Source: Arthrobacter sp. AFG20 (GTDB lineage Bacteria; Actinomycetota; Actinomycetes; Actinomycetales; Micrococcaceae). From it: a stretch of DNA of 64,000 bases. The stretch is taken from NCBI RefSeq assembly GCF_002892795.1, contig NZ_PJMC01000021.1, positions 1 through 64,000 on the forward strand, in the 5' to 3' direction. Below, piece by piece: positions 27,176 to 36,660 of this stretch (the first letter of the stretch is position 1; each line of letters opens with the position of its first letter). Position numbers and translations under genes: made by a program. Below the pieces are notes generated by a model. The model saw only the letters and a list, made by a program, of their open reading frames with translations, made no database searches and was not told the origin of the DNA.

Positions 27176-29272
27176 TTATCCCTTCACTTCTTCGAGCTGT
27201 TGCGTCGCCGCCGTTTCGGCGGTCACAGGGTCTCTGTCGCCGTCCCCGGTCTCAAGAGAGAGCGACTCCACGGTTGCCACGATCTGCGCGGCTTTGACCA
27301 GGTCGCCCGCCTTCAGGCTCAACCGCACGACGCCGGAGACCGGAGCCGTGAGCTGGTGCTCCATCTTCATCGCCTCGATGGACAGCAACGGCTGCCCCGC
27401 CTCCACGAGCTCCAGGTCCACGACGGCGACGGCGATAACTGTGCCGGGCATGGGCGAACGGACTTCTGGGGAGGCTGCGCCTGCGTCGCGTTCCAGGGAG
27501 GCGAGGCGGCGCTGGAGCCGCTCCTGCCGGCTGAGCCGCCGGGCAGCGCCGCTCCATCCGGCGATGCCGAGCCACGCGGTGCCGTCGGCGGCGACGGCGA
27601 CGGCCACCCGCCGCCGGGTGCCGTTCACTGAGGCTGAGCCATCGGCAAGGGTCTTGACGCGGAACGGCTCACCGTCGATGCCGAACGTCCGGCCCTCCGC
27701 GTCCCGGCTGACGGTGACGGTGTGCGTCTGGCCGTAAACTTCCAGATGGATCGACGCCGGCACATTGCCGCTGACCCGCCAGCCGTCCCCGGTGCCCCAG
27801 GGACCGGGAGCGTCCGGCTGGCTGGTCATCAAAGCGTGGGCCACGAGGGCAAGGTCCTCTGCGCTGAAAGTCCGGAACGGCATGGAAGCGATTTTGCGGT
27901 CGATCAGGGTGGTGTCCAGGCGCCCTGCGGCGACGTCCTCGTCGGCAATGAGCAGCCGCAGGTATTCGACGTTTGTCCTAACACCCAGCAGGACCGTGTC
28001 GGCGAGGGCACGGTCCAGCACGTCGAGTGCCTGTTTGCGGTCCGTGTTCCACACGATGACCTTGGCGACCATCGGGTCATAGTGCGGTGAGACCTCCAGG
28101 TCCTGGGTGAGGGAGCTGTCCACCCGGACGCCGGGACCGGAAGGTTCCCGGATCTGCAGCAGCCGGCCGATGGACGGCATGAAGCCATGAGCTGGGTCTT
28201 CGGCGTAGACGCGCGCTTCGATCGCGTGCCCTTCGAGCTTGACGTCGGACTGGGCGACGGTGAGGACCTCACCTGCGGCGATCCGGACCTGCCATTCGAC
28301 CAGGTCCAGCCGTTCGCCGTTGACGCGGACGACCTCTTCGGTGACGGGATGCTCCACCTGGAGACGGGTGTTCATTTCCATGAAGAAGAACTCGTCCGGG
28401 GCCTCGTCGGAGACCAGAAACTCCACGGTGCCGGCGCCGACATAGTTCACCGAACAGGCGGCGTCAACCGCCGCCGCGCCGATCCGTGCCCGGATTTCGG
28501 CGCCGTTGGGCAAGCCCTGGAGCAGCGGCGCGGGTGCTTCCTCGATGACCTTCTGGTGCCGGCGCTGCAGGGAGCACTCACGCTCGCCCAGGTGGATGGT
28601 GTTGCCGTGACGGTCGGCGAGGATCTGGACCTCGATGTGCCGGGGGGAGCGGACCAGCCGTTCCAGGAACAGCGTGTCGTCGCCGAAGGAGCTCTTGGCG
28701 ACGCGCCGGGCGGTTTCCAGGGTGGCCGGCAGATCCTCGGCCCGCTCCACCACGTGCATGCCCTTGCCGCCACCACCGGCTGAGGGCTTGATCAGCAGCG
28801 GGAAGCCGATGCCGGCCGCAGCCTCGATCAGCTGCTCATTGTTCAGTCCGGGTTCGGCGATGCCCGGAACCACGGGAACGCCGTGCGCGACCACGTGGTT
28901 CTTGGAGCGGATCTTGTCCCCCATCATGTTGATGGAATGGACGTCCGGACCGATGAAGGCAATCCCTGCATCCACCAAAGCACGCGCGAACTCAACATTT
29001 TCCGAGAGGAAGCCATAGCCCGGGTGCACAGCCTGGGCCCCGGTGCGGCGGCAGGCATCCACCAAGGCATCAATCTTGAGGTAACTTTCCGCCGCAGCGG
29101 CGGGTCCGATGCATATCGAGACGTCCGCCTCCCGAACGTGGCGTGCGTCAGCGTCGGCCTCTGAGTATACGGCGACGGATGTTATTCCGAGACGACGCAA
29201 GGTACGGATAACGCGGCAAGCGATTTCGCCGCGGTTGGCGACCAGCACGGTGTCGAAGATTCTGGTGGTCAT
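27176..29272 (-). CDS. accA: Acyl-CoA carboxylase biotin carboxylase/carrier (alpha) subunit
   Basis: A 698-residue subunit. The biotin carboxylase part (1-450) has VLVANRGEIACRVIRTLRRLG, KPSAGGGGKGMHVV (ATP-grasp glycine loop), EMNTRLQVEHPVTE and the C-terminal domain. A linker region follows, then the biotinyl domain with SIEAMKMEHQL near residue 635, where the lysine is biotinylated. The ATG at 29272 follows AAGGAAG; an upstream in-frame GTG at 29311 overlapping the accD stop is the alternative. It carboxylates biotin with ATP and bicarbonate for the neighbouring carboxyltransferase. The gene order matches mycobacterial accA1-accD1 (methylcrotonyl-CoA type). The symbol is by family, not proven orthology. 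Confidence 0.92.
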   Translation of the reverse strand: MTTRIFDTVLVANRGEIACRVIRTLRRLGITSVAVYSEADADARHVREADVSICIGPAAAAESYLKIDALVDACRRTGAQAVHPGYGFLSENVEFARALVDAGIAFIGPDVHSINMMGDKIRSKNHVVAHGVPVVPGIAEPGLNNEQLIEAAAGIGFPLLIKPSAGGGGKGMHVVERAEDLPATLETARRVAKSSFGDDTLFLERLVRSPRHIEVQILADRHGNTIHLGERECSLQRRHQKVIEEAPAPLLQGLPNGAEIRARIGAAAVDAACSVNYVGAGTVEFLVSDEAPDEFFFMEMNTRLQVEHPVTEEVVRVNGERLDLVEWQVRIAAGEVLTVAQSDVKLEGHAIEARVYAEDPAHGFMPSIGRLLQIREPSGPGVRVDSSLTQDLEVSPHYDPMVAKVIVWNTDRKQALDVLDRALADTVLLGVRTNVEYLRLLIADEDVAAGRLDTTLIDRKIASMPFRTFSAEDLALVAHALMTSQPDAPGPWGTGDGWRVSGNVPASIHLEVYGQTHTVTVSRDAEGRTFGIDGEPFRVKTLADGSASVNGTRRRVAVAVAADGTAWLGIAGWSGAARRLSRQERLQRRLASLERDAGAASPEVRSPMPGTVIAVAVVDLELVEAGQPLLSIEAMKMEHQLTAPVSGVVRLSLKAGDLVKAAQIVATVESLSLETGDGDRDPVTAETAATQQLEEVKG

Positions 29273-29307
29273 GTCGGTGCTTCCTTGCGCTGGTTTGGTC
29301 ATGGCGG

Positions 29308-30918
29308 TCACATCCGGAACAGGCCGAAGGAGGTCTCCGGCAGCGGGGTGCGGGAGACAGCGTCGAGCGCCATGCCCAGCACTCGGCGCGTGTCAACGGG
29401 GTCGATGATTCCGTCGTCCCAGAGGCGGGCGGTGGAGTAGTACGGGCTGCCCTGGTCCTCGAACTGCTGTTTCACGGGTGCCTTAAATGCCGCTTCATCT
29501 TCTGGAGACCATTCCTCGCCGGCAGCCTCGTACTGGTCGCGTTTGACCGTGGCGAGCACACTGGAGGCCTGGTTGCCGCCCATCACGGAGATCCGGGATG
29601 CTGGCCACATCCACAGGAACCGCGGCGAGTAGGCCCGCCCGCACATGGAGTAGTTCCCGGCGCCGAAGGATCCGCCGATCACCACGGTCAGCTTGGGCAC
29701 CCGGACGGTGGCGACAGCGGTGACCATCTTGGCGCCGTTTTTGGCGATGCCGCCGTGCTCATAGTCCTTCCCGACCATAAATCCGGAGAGGTTCTGCAGG
29801 AAGACCAGCGGGATGCCGCGCTGGTCACAGAGTTCGATGAAATGCGCGCCCTTGAGGGCGGACTCGCTGAACAGCACGCCGTTGTTGGCCACGATCCCTA
29901 CGGGGTGGCCGTGCAGCCTGGCGAATCCGGTGACCAGGGTGGTGCCGTAGTTGGCCTTGAACTCATGGAATTCGCTGCCGTCCACCAAGCGGGAGATCAC
30001 CTCGCGGACATCGTACTGCTCGTTCACGTCAACCGGAACCACGTCGTACAGTTCCTGCGGGTCTGCGACAGGTGGCAGCACGACCTCGGACACTTCCCAG
30101 ACGGGATCGGCGGGCTTCGGCAGGGTGGAAACGATGTCCCGGATGATCTGCAGGGCGTGCTCGTCATTTTCGGCCAGATGGTCCGTGACACCGGAGATCT
30201 TTGAATGGACCTCGCCGCCGCCGAGCTCCTCCGGTGTTACGATTTCGCCGATGGCCGCTTTCACCAGTGGCGGACCGCCCAGGAAGATGGTGCCCTGGTT
30301 GCGGACGATCACTGTCTCATCACTCATCGCCGGAACGTAAGCGCCGCCAGCGGTGCACGACCCCATTACTGACGCGATCTGCGGGATACCCGCTGCGGAC
30401 ATTTTGGCCTGGTTGTAGAAGATGCGGCCGAAGTGCTCCTTGTCAGGGAAGACCTCATCCTGCATGGGCAGAAACGCCCCGCCGGAGTCCACGAGGTAAA
30501 TGCAGGGCAGCCGGTTCTCCAGCGCGATCTCCTGCGCCCGGAGGTGCTTCTTCACCGTCATCGGAAAGTATGTTCCACCCTTGACCGTGGCGTCATTGGA
30601 GATGACCAACACCTGGCGGCCATGTACCACACCGACTCCTGCGATAACACCCGCACCAGGGGCCTCGTCGTTGTACAACCCGTTTGCCGCAAGGGGGGCA
30701 ATCTCCAGGAACGGGCTGCCTTCATCCAGCAGGTAGTCAATGCGGTCCCGGGGCAGGAGCTTTCCGCGGGCAACGTGCCGCTCCCTTGATTTCTCCGGGC
30801 CTCCCAGGGCCGTCCGGGCTAGCCGTTGCCTCAAGTCCTCGGCCAGTGCTTGTTGCGCGATGGCATTCTCAGGCCATCTCGTTTCTGACGACACGAGGCT
30901 GCCGGTCTGTGTTCTCAC
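29308..30918 (-). CDS. accD: Acyl-CoA carboxylase carboxyltransferase (beta) subunit, methylcrotonyl-CoA type
   Basis: A 536-residue carboxyltransferase. Features are RGKLLPRDRIDYLLDEGSPF, VLVISNDATVKGGTYFPMT, CIYLVDSGGAFLP, GSCTAGGAYVPAMSDE (oxyanion glycines), HGHPVGIVANNG and VIGGSFGAGNYSMCGRAYSPRFLWMWP. The SFGAGNYSMCGRA...WMWP string is typical of methylcrotonyl/geranyl-CoA carboxylases rather than propionyl-CoA ones. The start is taken as GTG 30918, behind GGAGAAGAG; a GTG at 30951 lacks a site. It overlaps the alpha subunit's possible start. The acyl-CoA dehydrogenase that normally feeds this enzyme is absent from the window. Confidence 0.92.
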   Translation of the reverse strand: MRTQTGSLVSSETRWPENAIAQQALAEDLRQRLARTALGGPEKSRERHVARGKLLPRDRIDYLLDEGSPFLEIAPLAANGLYNDEAPGAGVIAGVGVVHGRQVLVISNDATVKGGTYFPMTVKKHLRAQEIALENRLPCIYLVDSGGAFLPMQDEVFPDKEHFGRIFYNQAKMSAAGIPQIASVMGSCTAGGAYVPAMSDETVIVRNQGTIFLGGPPLVKAAIGEIVTPEELGGGEVHSKISGVTDHLAENDEHALQIIRDIVSTLPKPADPVWEVSEVVLPPVADPQELYDVVPVDVNEQYDVREVISRLVDGSEFHEFKANYGTTLVTGFARLHGHPVGIVANNGVLFSESALKGAHFIELCDQRGIPLVFLQNLSGFMVGKDYEHGGIAKNGAKMVTAVATVRVPKLTVVIGGSFGAGNYSMCGRAYSPRFLWMWPASRISVMGGNQASSVLATVKRDQYEAAGEEWSPEDEAAFKAPVKQQFEDQGSPYYSTARLWDDGIIDPVDTRRVLGMALDAVSRTPLPETSFGLFRM

Positions 30919-31221
30919 CTGTTCTCTTCTCCAATCAGGGAAACTTGCCACAACTTTTCAGCGAGCCCGTTGTCTCTCTCGTGTGTGGTCGTTACGCTTC
31001 GGCTGTCGCCGGTGCTTGAATACTTGGTTACGGGGCAGCTCGATGGAGCGTGCGGAGAAAAGGCATGGAAGTTACCGTTTTCGACGACGTGACGGCTCTT
31101 TAAGCGGTTCGGGGGCTGTCCAGTGAACTGTGGGGGCCAGGGCCGGTGGTCCCGTTTTCTCCGCGCTGGTTCCGCACCTCCGGGCCGAGTGGCCCGCGCT
31201 AGAGGTGCGGTTCGATACTGG
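30919..31221. other. Spacer between ligase and carboxylase genes
   Basis: About 300 bp without a gene. It probably holds the carboxylase promoter, but no convincing -35/-10 pair stood out. Confidence 0.35.
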
Positions 31222-32790
31222 TCAGCTTGCGGGGGTGGGGGTAGCTTCGAGCTTTCGGCGCATTATCTTCCCGCTCGATGTCGTCGGCAGGCGGTCGACC
31301 AAGTGTATTTTTTTCGGAACTTTGTACGCTGCCAATCGAGTGCGACAGTAGGCGATCAGCTCGTCCGTATCGGCTTTTTGGCCAGGGGCCGGAACCACGT
31401 AGGCGTGCGCGATTTCACCCTTAAGTTCGTCGGGCCTCCGGCCCACGCCGACCATAGCCACTGCCGGATGCCCTATCAGGACTCTTTCGATTTCGGCCGG
31501 GTAGACGTTATACCCGCCTGTGACGATCATGTCCTTGAGCCGGTCGATGATATAGAAGTGGCCCACGCCGTCGTGTATGGAGATATCTCCGGTATGCAGC
31601 CAGCCGTCGGCATCGATGGTCTCTGCGGTAGCGGCAGGGTTGTTGAAATAGCCCATCATGACAATCGGGCCTCTGACCATGAGTTCGCCCGGTTCATTCG
31701 GTGAACACTCCCTCGTGGGGTCATCGGGCCGCACGGCCTTGAGCTGCACCCCGGGAAGGGCTACACCCACTGAGCCCTGTGGGCCGGGAGCATGCAAGGC
31801 GTGGGTGGCGCCCAAGCCAGATATTTCGGTCATTCCCCAAAGCTCGAGCAGGGGTGCCCCGCTCCGGAGTTCCCATGCGTCAATGACGCTGGTGGCGATG
31901 GTCTGCCCCCCCACAGTGCTACGGGTCAGAGATGCGATGTCGGCTTTTTCCAGGGCAGCGTCCGCTAACATCATCGCGTACATCGCGGGCACGCCTTCGA
32001 ACATCGTCGCGCGGTGCTCTTGAATGTGCATCAGGGCGAGGGAGGCATCAAAACGCTTCATCAGCACAACCTGGCCGCCCGCCATGAGTGTGCCATTGAT
32101 GACAACATTGCCGTAAACATGAGCCGCAGGAAGGGCCGAAACTACAACGTCGTCTGCACTGCGACCATGCATCGCGGCAGTGTAAGCACAGTTGAGGACA
32201 AGCGACCGATGCGACTGCATGGCCCCCTTCGGCCGGCCCGTTGTCCCTGATGTGTATGCGATGCACGCAAGGGCGTCGGAGTCCACCGGGTAGGGCGAAA
32301 ACTGCGACCCGTCTTCCGCGAGCAGGACAGAGAACGACACCGCGTCTTTCACACCAGTTTCGAAGGTGACTACGAGGGCAAGTGTGTCAACGTCATCCAG
32401 GGCGGCACTGACGGCTTCGAGCCGGTCGCCCGAGGCGATCAGGGCTTTGGCCCCAGAGTCCTTGAGGACAAAATTCACCTCTTCGCCGGTGAGCATTACG
32501 TTGAGCGGGTTCACAACCGCACCGATCTTCAGCACGGCGTGGTAAGCCACTATCCATTCCCAGCGATTCGGGGCAAAAATTGCGACACGATCACCGGGAT
32601 CAATCCCGCGACGGAGGAGACCTACCGCCACATTGCTGGACTCGCTATCAAGCTGCGCGAAAGTGTGCTGACGTTCATCGGTTACCAGCGCGGTCTTGTC
32701 TGGCCACCGCTTCGCAAGGCGAGGAAGCATCTGGCCAAGCCCATCAAGCGGCGGGAACATACGCTCTTGCGTCGTGCTCGTGGAAGTCAT
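31222..32790 (-). CDS. Acyl-CoA synthetase (AMP-forming), FadD-like
   Basis: A 522-residue ANL ligase. Motifs: ACIAYTSGTTGRPKGAMQSH, LWGMTEISGLG, GWLHTGDISIHDGVGHFYII, GGYNVYPAEIERVL and the catalytic lysine in TTSSGKIMRRKL. The ATG follows GAAGGAGTTGTGCC. It resembles FadD3/FadD35-type ligases; fadD35 accompanies the mycobacterial carboxylase cluster. Position suggests it activates the diacid or hydroxy acid made by the monooxygenase/esterase pathway upstream and hands it to beta-oxidation and the carboxylase module. The substrate is not readable from sequence. Confidence 0.9.
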   Translation of the reverse strand: MTSTSTTQERMFPPLDGLGQMLPRLAKRWPDKTALVTDERQHTFAQLDSESSNVAVGLLRRGIDPGDRVAIFAPNRWEWIVAYHAVLKIGAVVNPLNVMLTGEEVNFVLKDSGAKALIASGDRLEAVSAALDDVDTLALVVTFETGVKDAVSFSVLLAEDGSQFSPYPVDSDALACIAYTSGTTGRPKGAMQSHRSLVLNCAYTAAMHGRSADDVVVSALPAAHVYGNVVINGTLMAGGQVVLMKRFDASLALMHIQEHRATMFEGVPAMYAMMLADAALEKADIASLTRSTVGGQTIATSVIDAWELRSGAPLLELWGMTEISGLGATHALHAPGPQGSVGVALPGVQLKAVRPDDPTRECSPNEPGELMVRGPIVMMGYFNNPAATAETIDADGWLHTGDISIHDGVGHFYIIDRLKDMIVTGGYNVYPAEIERVLIGHPAVAMVGVGRRPDELKGEIAHAYVVPAPGQKADTDELIAYCRTRLAAYKVPKKIHLVDRLPTTSSGKIMRRKLEATPTPAS

Positions 32791-33156
32791 GGCACAACTC
32801 CTTCGTTGTAATGGGGCGTTGTTTAACGCATCCCCGTTCTAATAGGTGATTCCTCACCCGCGTCACCGGCGGTGGGTGGCTACAGAATGCCGAATGATAT
32901 ACAACAGCATTTGTACCCCGCGTCCGAGCTACGTCGCTGGAGGTTGTATTCCTGCGCCACCAGCGCCCGGCATCTTCTGAGCCCTGCACTCCTGATGCTC
33001 GGCTCAGTGAGCTGCAAACGGTGGTTCAGAGATGGTTGGGCTGCTGGTGGTCTTCGTCCCGGCCGGACCCGCAGCCGGTTGGCTACGGGACCGACCACAC
33101 TGGGCCTTGCTCGTACTTTGGGTGCCAGGTCGAGACGGCGGCCTAAGGGAGACGGC
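32791..33156. other. Spacer between esterase and ligase genes
   Basis: 366 bp with no recognised gene. Open frames here are short and continue neither neighbour. A ligase promoter is likely but not identified. Confidence 0.35.
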
Positions 33157-34140
33157 TTAGGAAGTGGCACCTTCCGTTGCTAACGCGTTGCGGGTAACCA
33201 GCGCTCTATCGAGGAACCCGGTGATTGTGTCGCGGGCGCCTGCATACGCTGCCAGCGCGGGCAGGACGAAGAAGTCGTGGAATGACCCGTCGAACTGGGC
33301 GACCTCCACAGACGTTCCGGCGCTGTTGAGGAGTTCCGCGTAGTGAAGCCCGTCGTCGCGCAGCGGGTCATGTCCGGCGACGATGACGAGGGCCTGGGGG
33401 AGGTCGGCGAATGACTCCGCGTTTGCCGGGGTGGCCCGGGGGTCGATCCTGTCGGCTTCCGTGCTTAGGTATTGGTCCCAAAACCAGAGGGTGTCGGCGG
33501 CAGTCAACACAGGCGCGTTGGCATGTTGGATCCAGGAGGTCCGCTCAACTGCGTACTCCGTGGCGGGACATAGCAGCACTTGGGCAACCAGGGGCTTGTC
33601 GTGGCCGCGGTCTGAATGTGTGATAGCAGCTGAGATGTTGCCGCCTGCGCTGTCACCGCCTATTGCAATCAGCGCCGAATCCAGGCCCAGTTCCCCCGCA
33701 TTGCCACGGAGCCAGGCCAAGGCTGCTTGGCAGTCCTCAAACGGGACCGGGAATTTGTGCTCGGGTGCCAGTCTGTAATCGACGGACGCCACGGCAATGT
33801 TGTTCGTCCGCACGATGTCGCGGCAGAGGTAGTCGACCCCCCCGTCGATGGACCCCATCGTCCAGCCGCCGCCGTGAATGTAAAGCAGGACTGGCACCGG
33901 GAGCTTCGAATCGGGCCGGTAGAGCCGTACCCGCACGTCTCCGTGGGGGCCGGGTGCTGCGTGTTCGGTCACCTGGTTGACCTCCGGGGCCGGCGGCGTT
34001 TGTGCTTCTGTTTGTGCAGCAAACGCCCGGACGCCTTCGACGCCCAATCCGGACAGGCCAGCCGGAAGGGCAACAGCGAACATATCGGCGACCGCCTGGG
34101 CGTCGGAGTCGAGCGGGGCGCTGGTGTGGTTGGTGGGCAT
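33157..34140 (-). CDS. HSL-family alpha/beta hydrolase (candidate lactone hydrolase)
   Basis: A 327-residue hormone-sensitive-lipase-type esterase. The oxyanion motif HGGGW is at 89-93, the nucleophile S164 is in GGDSAGG, the acid is in VIVAGHDPLRDDG, and the histidine is in FDGSFHDFF. The ATG at 34140 follows GAGGAGAA; a more 5' frame start lacks a site. The family includes monoterpene epsilon-lactone hydrolase of Rhodococcus, and the gene lies two genes downstream of a BVMO on the same strand. Opening the lactone made by that enzyme is the natural inference. Cytoplasmic: there is no signal peptide. Confidence 0.88.
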   Translation of the reverse strand: MPTNHTSAPLDSDAQAVADMFAVALPAGLSGLGVEGVRAFAAQTEAQTPPAPEVNQVTEHAAPGPHGDVRVRLYRPDSKLPVPVLLYIHGGGWTMGSIDGGVDYLCRDIVRTNNIAVASVDYRLAPEHKFPVPFEDCQAALAWLRGNAGELGLDSALIAIGGDSAGGNISAAITHSDRGHDKPLVAQVLLCPATEYAVERTSWIQHANAPVLTAADTLWFWDQYLSTEADRIDPRATPANAESFADLPQALVIVAGHDPLRDDGLHYAELLNSAGTSVEVAQFDGSFHDFFVLPALAAYAGARDTITGFLDRALVTRNALATEGATS

Positions 34141-34195
34141 AATAGTTCTCCTCATCGGTTGGCGGACACAGGGTCCCGCGGTCAGGACTGGCTTG

Positions 34196-34588
34196 TCAGC
34201 CCAGCTTGCTGTTGTCCATCGTGTCGAATAGATTCTTCGTGTCGAAGACCTCGAGGACCTTAGTGATCTTGCCCTCAGCAGCCTCGATGACGATCGAGTA
34301 GCTGTTGCGGTACTGCTGGCCCCACCGGGTGATGGCGTTCATCGTGAAGACCATGCTGGCGTGCGTCTCAGTACCGAACGCGGCAAGGATCTCCGGCGTC
34401 ATCTGTTCCGGATCGTAAAACTCGGTCATCACTTTTTTGAGCATCGCCTCGACGTTCTCGCGTCCGACGTGTGCCCCGCCAACGCCTTCCCAAAGGCTCA
34501 CCGGAAGGTGCCATTCCACATCGTCGGCAAGATGGTCCAGGACTGCGGGGTAGGACATGTACGGAAGCAGTTCAAGGGCTGTGGTCAT
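34196..34588 (-). CDS. SnoaL/NTF2-like small protein
   Basis: A 130-residue cone-shaped alpha+beta barrel protein of the nuclear transport factor 2 superfamily. Features are LADDVEWHLPVSLWEGVGG, MLKKVMTEFY, TMNAITRWGQQYRNSYSIVIEAAEGKI (split by a turn) and VLEVFDTKNLFD. Members include isomerases, dehydratases and limonene-1,2-epoxide hydrolase-like folds. ATG with a CAAGGAGACAAC site. It is co-directional with the esterase (55 bp away) and the BVMO, so it probably has a role in the same pathway, perhaps as a hydrolase or isomerase. The function is unknown. Confidence 0.82.
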   Translation of the reverse strand: MTTALELLPYMSYPAVLDHLADDVEWHLPVSLWEGVGGAHVGRENVEAMLKKVMTEFYDPEQMTPEILAAFGTETHASMVFTMNAITRWGQQYRNSYSIVIEAAEGKITKVLEVFDTKNLFDTMDNSKLG

Positions 34589-34652
34589 GTTGTCTCCTTG
34601 CAGGGGCCGGGTGTGCTTCTTCACACACCCGGCGGTTCAGTGGGTGATTAGG

Positions 34653-34802
34653 TCAGGCGGCAAAAGGGTCTATGGCAGCCGTGTGCTTCTCTTCGCGGAA
34701 GGCGTTGAATACAGCAATCGGGTCCAGGAACTCACGGACGTGCATCGGCGGCAGGACCTCCTGCCGGAAGGGGGCGGGTGTCAGGGGCGGTCCCGTTCGC
34801 AC
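34653..34802 (-). CDS. Possible small protein between BVMO and SnoaL-like gene
   Basis: A 49-codon frame begins at GTG 34802 (an inner ATG at 34745 lies behind AGGAGG) and ends with HVREFLDPIAVFNAFREEKH then TAAIDPFAA. The composition is protein-like and the frame fills the gap between two co-directional genes. It could also be the tail of a lost gene. No homologue recognised. Confidence 0.35.
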   Translation of the reverse strand: MRTGPPLTPAPFRQEVLPPMHVREFLDPIAVFNAFREEKHTAAIDPFAA

Positions 34803-34824
34803 CTGCGCCCTAGTTGACGTGTCC

Positions 34825-36660
34825 CTAGCTGGAGACGGAGACTGTGTCTTTTTCGAGGAGAAGGCCGTCGAATGTGCCGGAATTCCACCAGTCTTCGATC
34901 ATGTTCCAGAAATCGATTTCGCTGACGCTGTGGACGTCGTTCCAGAATCCATGTGAGATGTCGCCTTGCCCGCTATAGTAGCCGGGGGTGCAAGCCGCCA
35001 GGTAGGCCATGCGAGGGGCCGCTGTTTGGCGGGTCTTTTCTACCCAAACGTCCTGGGCATTCAGGTCTGGCTCGACGGTGGAGACGCCGGTAGCCCGTGC
35101 GTGGGCGATGATGCGTGCAGCATGCCGGGCCTTCCGGTCCAACATATATGTGTAGTTGACCAGGTAGGCGTTCTGACTCATGCCAAGCTCGATGAAGTTC
35201 GGGAAGCCGTGCGAAAAAAAGCCGTGCAATGTCTTAGCACCGTCAGCGAAGTGTGCCCGCATTGACAGTTCGTCCCGGCCAATGACGTCGTATCCGTATT
35301 GGTCCGCGGCGGAGCTGCCCGTTTCAAATCCGGTGGCGAAGATGATGCAGTCCACGTCGTAGTGCGTGCCTGCGACGACAATGCCTGTCTCTGTAATCGC
35401 CTCGATGCCGGTCCTTGCGGCAACGAGCTTAACCGAAGGAAGATTGAAAGCGTCCAGATACTCGTCATTGAAGGTTGGACGCTTGCAGACGTAACCGAAC
35501 CAGGGCTTCAACGCCTCAGCGGTTTCGGGGTCACTGACCTTGGACTCGATGTGGGCGTGGATCTCCTGCACCATCTGCATATCGGAAATTTCGGCCAGCG
35601 CCATCTGGTCTTCAACAGGTAGCTCCGTCGCAGGCACGTCGACAAGGTGGTGCCCTCTGAGCGTAGGAAACAGACGCGACCAGATGTCATCGACGAGGTC
35701 CTCTTCACGTGGGTGGCCGTGCAGCCAGGCAAGGAAGTTGTCATGTCGGACGTCTTGCCAACCGGGCTTCAGTGACTTCACCCACTCCGGGTCGGTGGGT
35801 CGGTTGTTACGGGGCCCGACCACGCTCGGAGTGCGCTGGACAACGAACAGCTCCTTCGCCTCCTGAGCCAGGTACGGCACGGCCTGGATTGCGGTCGCAC
35901 CAGTTCCGACAATCGCAACGCGCTTGTCGCGGAGGTTCACGAGGTCACCCTTGGGGCTGCCTCCCGTGTAGTCGTAATCCCACCGGCTCGTGTGGAAGAT
36001 CTTGCCCTTAAACTCACCGATCCCTGGAACGCGGGGGAGCTGGGGCTTGTTGAAAGGTCCGTTGGCGCGCAGGAGGAACCGGCTACGCAGCACGTCGCCC
36101 CGGTTGGTCCGCACCTCCCAGCGCTTGGCATCCTCGATCCAGCGGGTTTCCGTGACAGTTGTTTGGAACAGCGCGGCGCGGTAGAGATCGTAGTGCCTGC
36201 CAATGCGCTGCGCGTGTTCAAAAATCTCGGCGCCGTCAGCGTAGCGCTTGGAAGGGATGTAGCCGGTCTCTTCGAGGAGGGGCATGTAAATGTACGATTC
36301 GACGTCGCACTGGACGCCCGGGTAACGATTCCAATACCACGTACCGCCGAAGTCCCCCCCCTGCTCAATGATGCGGAAGTCCGTGATGTCGTTTTTTGTG
36401 AGATGAGTACCAGCCAGCAGGCCACCAAAACCGCCACCGAGCACGACAACTTCGAGTTCCTCGACAATGGCATCGCGTTGAATCGGGGATGAGTACGGAT
36501 CGAGATCCTCGAGTTCCCTTGTGTCGGACAAGCCCTGGAACTGGGCCAAGGTTTCCTGTTTGAGGCGGGCGTCCCGCTCGACGGCATACCGCTGACGGAC
36601 TTCGTTTGGGTCGAAGCCGACAGCGACCGGGGTTCCGGAGATGGGGAGGTCAACAGTCAT
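34825..36660 (-). CDS. Type I Baeyer-Villiger flavin monooxygenase (BVMO)
   Basis: A 611-residue FAD/NADPH enzyme inserting oxygen beside a ketone. The first Rossmann motif GGGFGG is at 75-80, EQGGDFGGTWYWNRYPGVQCD follows, the BVMO fingerprint FKGKIFHTSRWD is at 217-228, and the NADPH Rossmann motif VGTGATAIQ is near 251-259. FATGFE appears in the C-terminal third. An N-terminal extension of about 65 residues precedes the FAD fold, as in some larger BVMOs. ATG 36660 follows AAAGGATTATC. Neighbours are an HSL esterase downstream and an EthR-like TetR upstream (EthA, controlled by EthR in mycobacteria, is also a BVMO). Likely substrate: a cyclic or branched ketone. Confidence 0.92.
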   Translation of the reverse strand: MTVDLPISGTPVAVGFDPNEVRQRYAVERDARLKQETLAQFQGLSDTRELEDLDPYSSPIQRDAIVEELEVVVLGGGFGGLLAGTHLTKNDITDFRIIEQGGDFGGTWYWNRYPGVQCDVESYIYMPLLEETGYIPSKRYADGAEIFEHAQRIGRHYDLYRAALFQTTVTETRWIEDAKRWEVRTNRGDVLRSRFLLRANGPFNKPQLPRVPGIGEFKGKIFHTSRWDYDYTGGSPKGDLVNLRDKRVAIVGTGATAIQAVPYLAQEAKELFVVQRTPSVVGPRNNRPTDPEWVKSLKPGWQDVRHDNFLAWLHGHPREEDLVDDIWSRLFPTLRGHHLVDVPATELPVEDQMALAEISDMQMVQEIHAHIESKVSDPETAEALKPWFGYVCKRPTFNDEYLDAFNLPSVKLVAARTGIEAITETGIVVAGTHYDVDCIIFATGFETGSSAADQYGYDVIGRDELSMRAHFADGAKTLHGFFSHGFPNFIELGMSQNAYLVNYTYMLDRKARHAARIIAHARATGVSTVEPDLNAQDVWVEKTRQTAAPRMAYLAACTPGYYSGQGDISHGFWNDVHSVSEIDFWNMIEDWWNSGTFDGLLLEKDTVSVSS

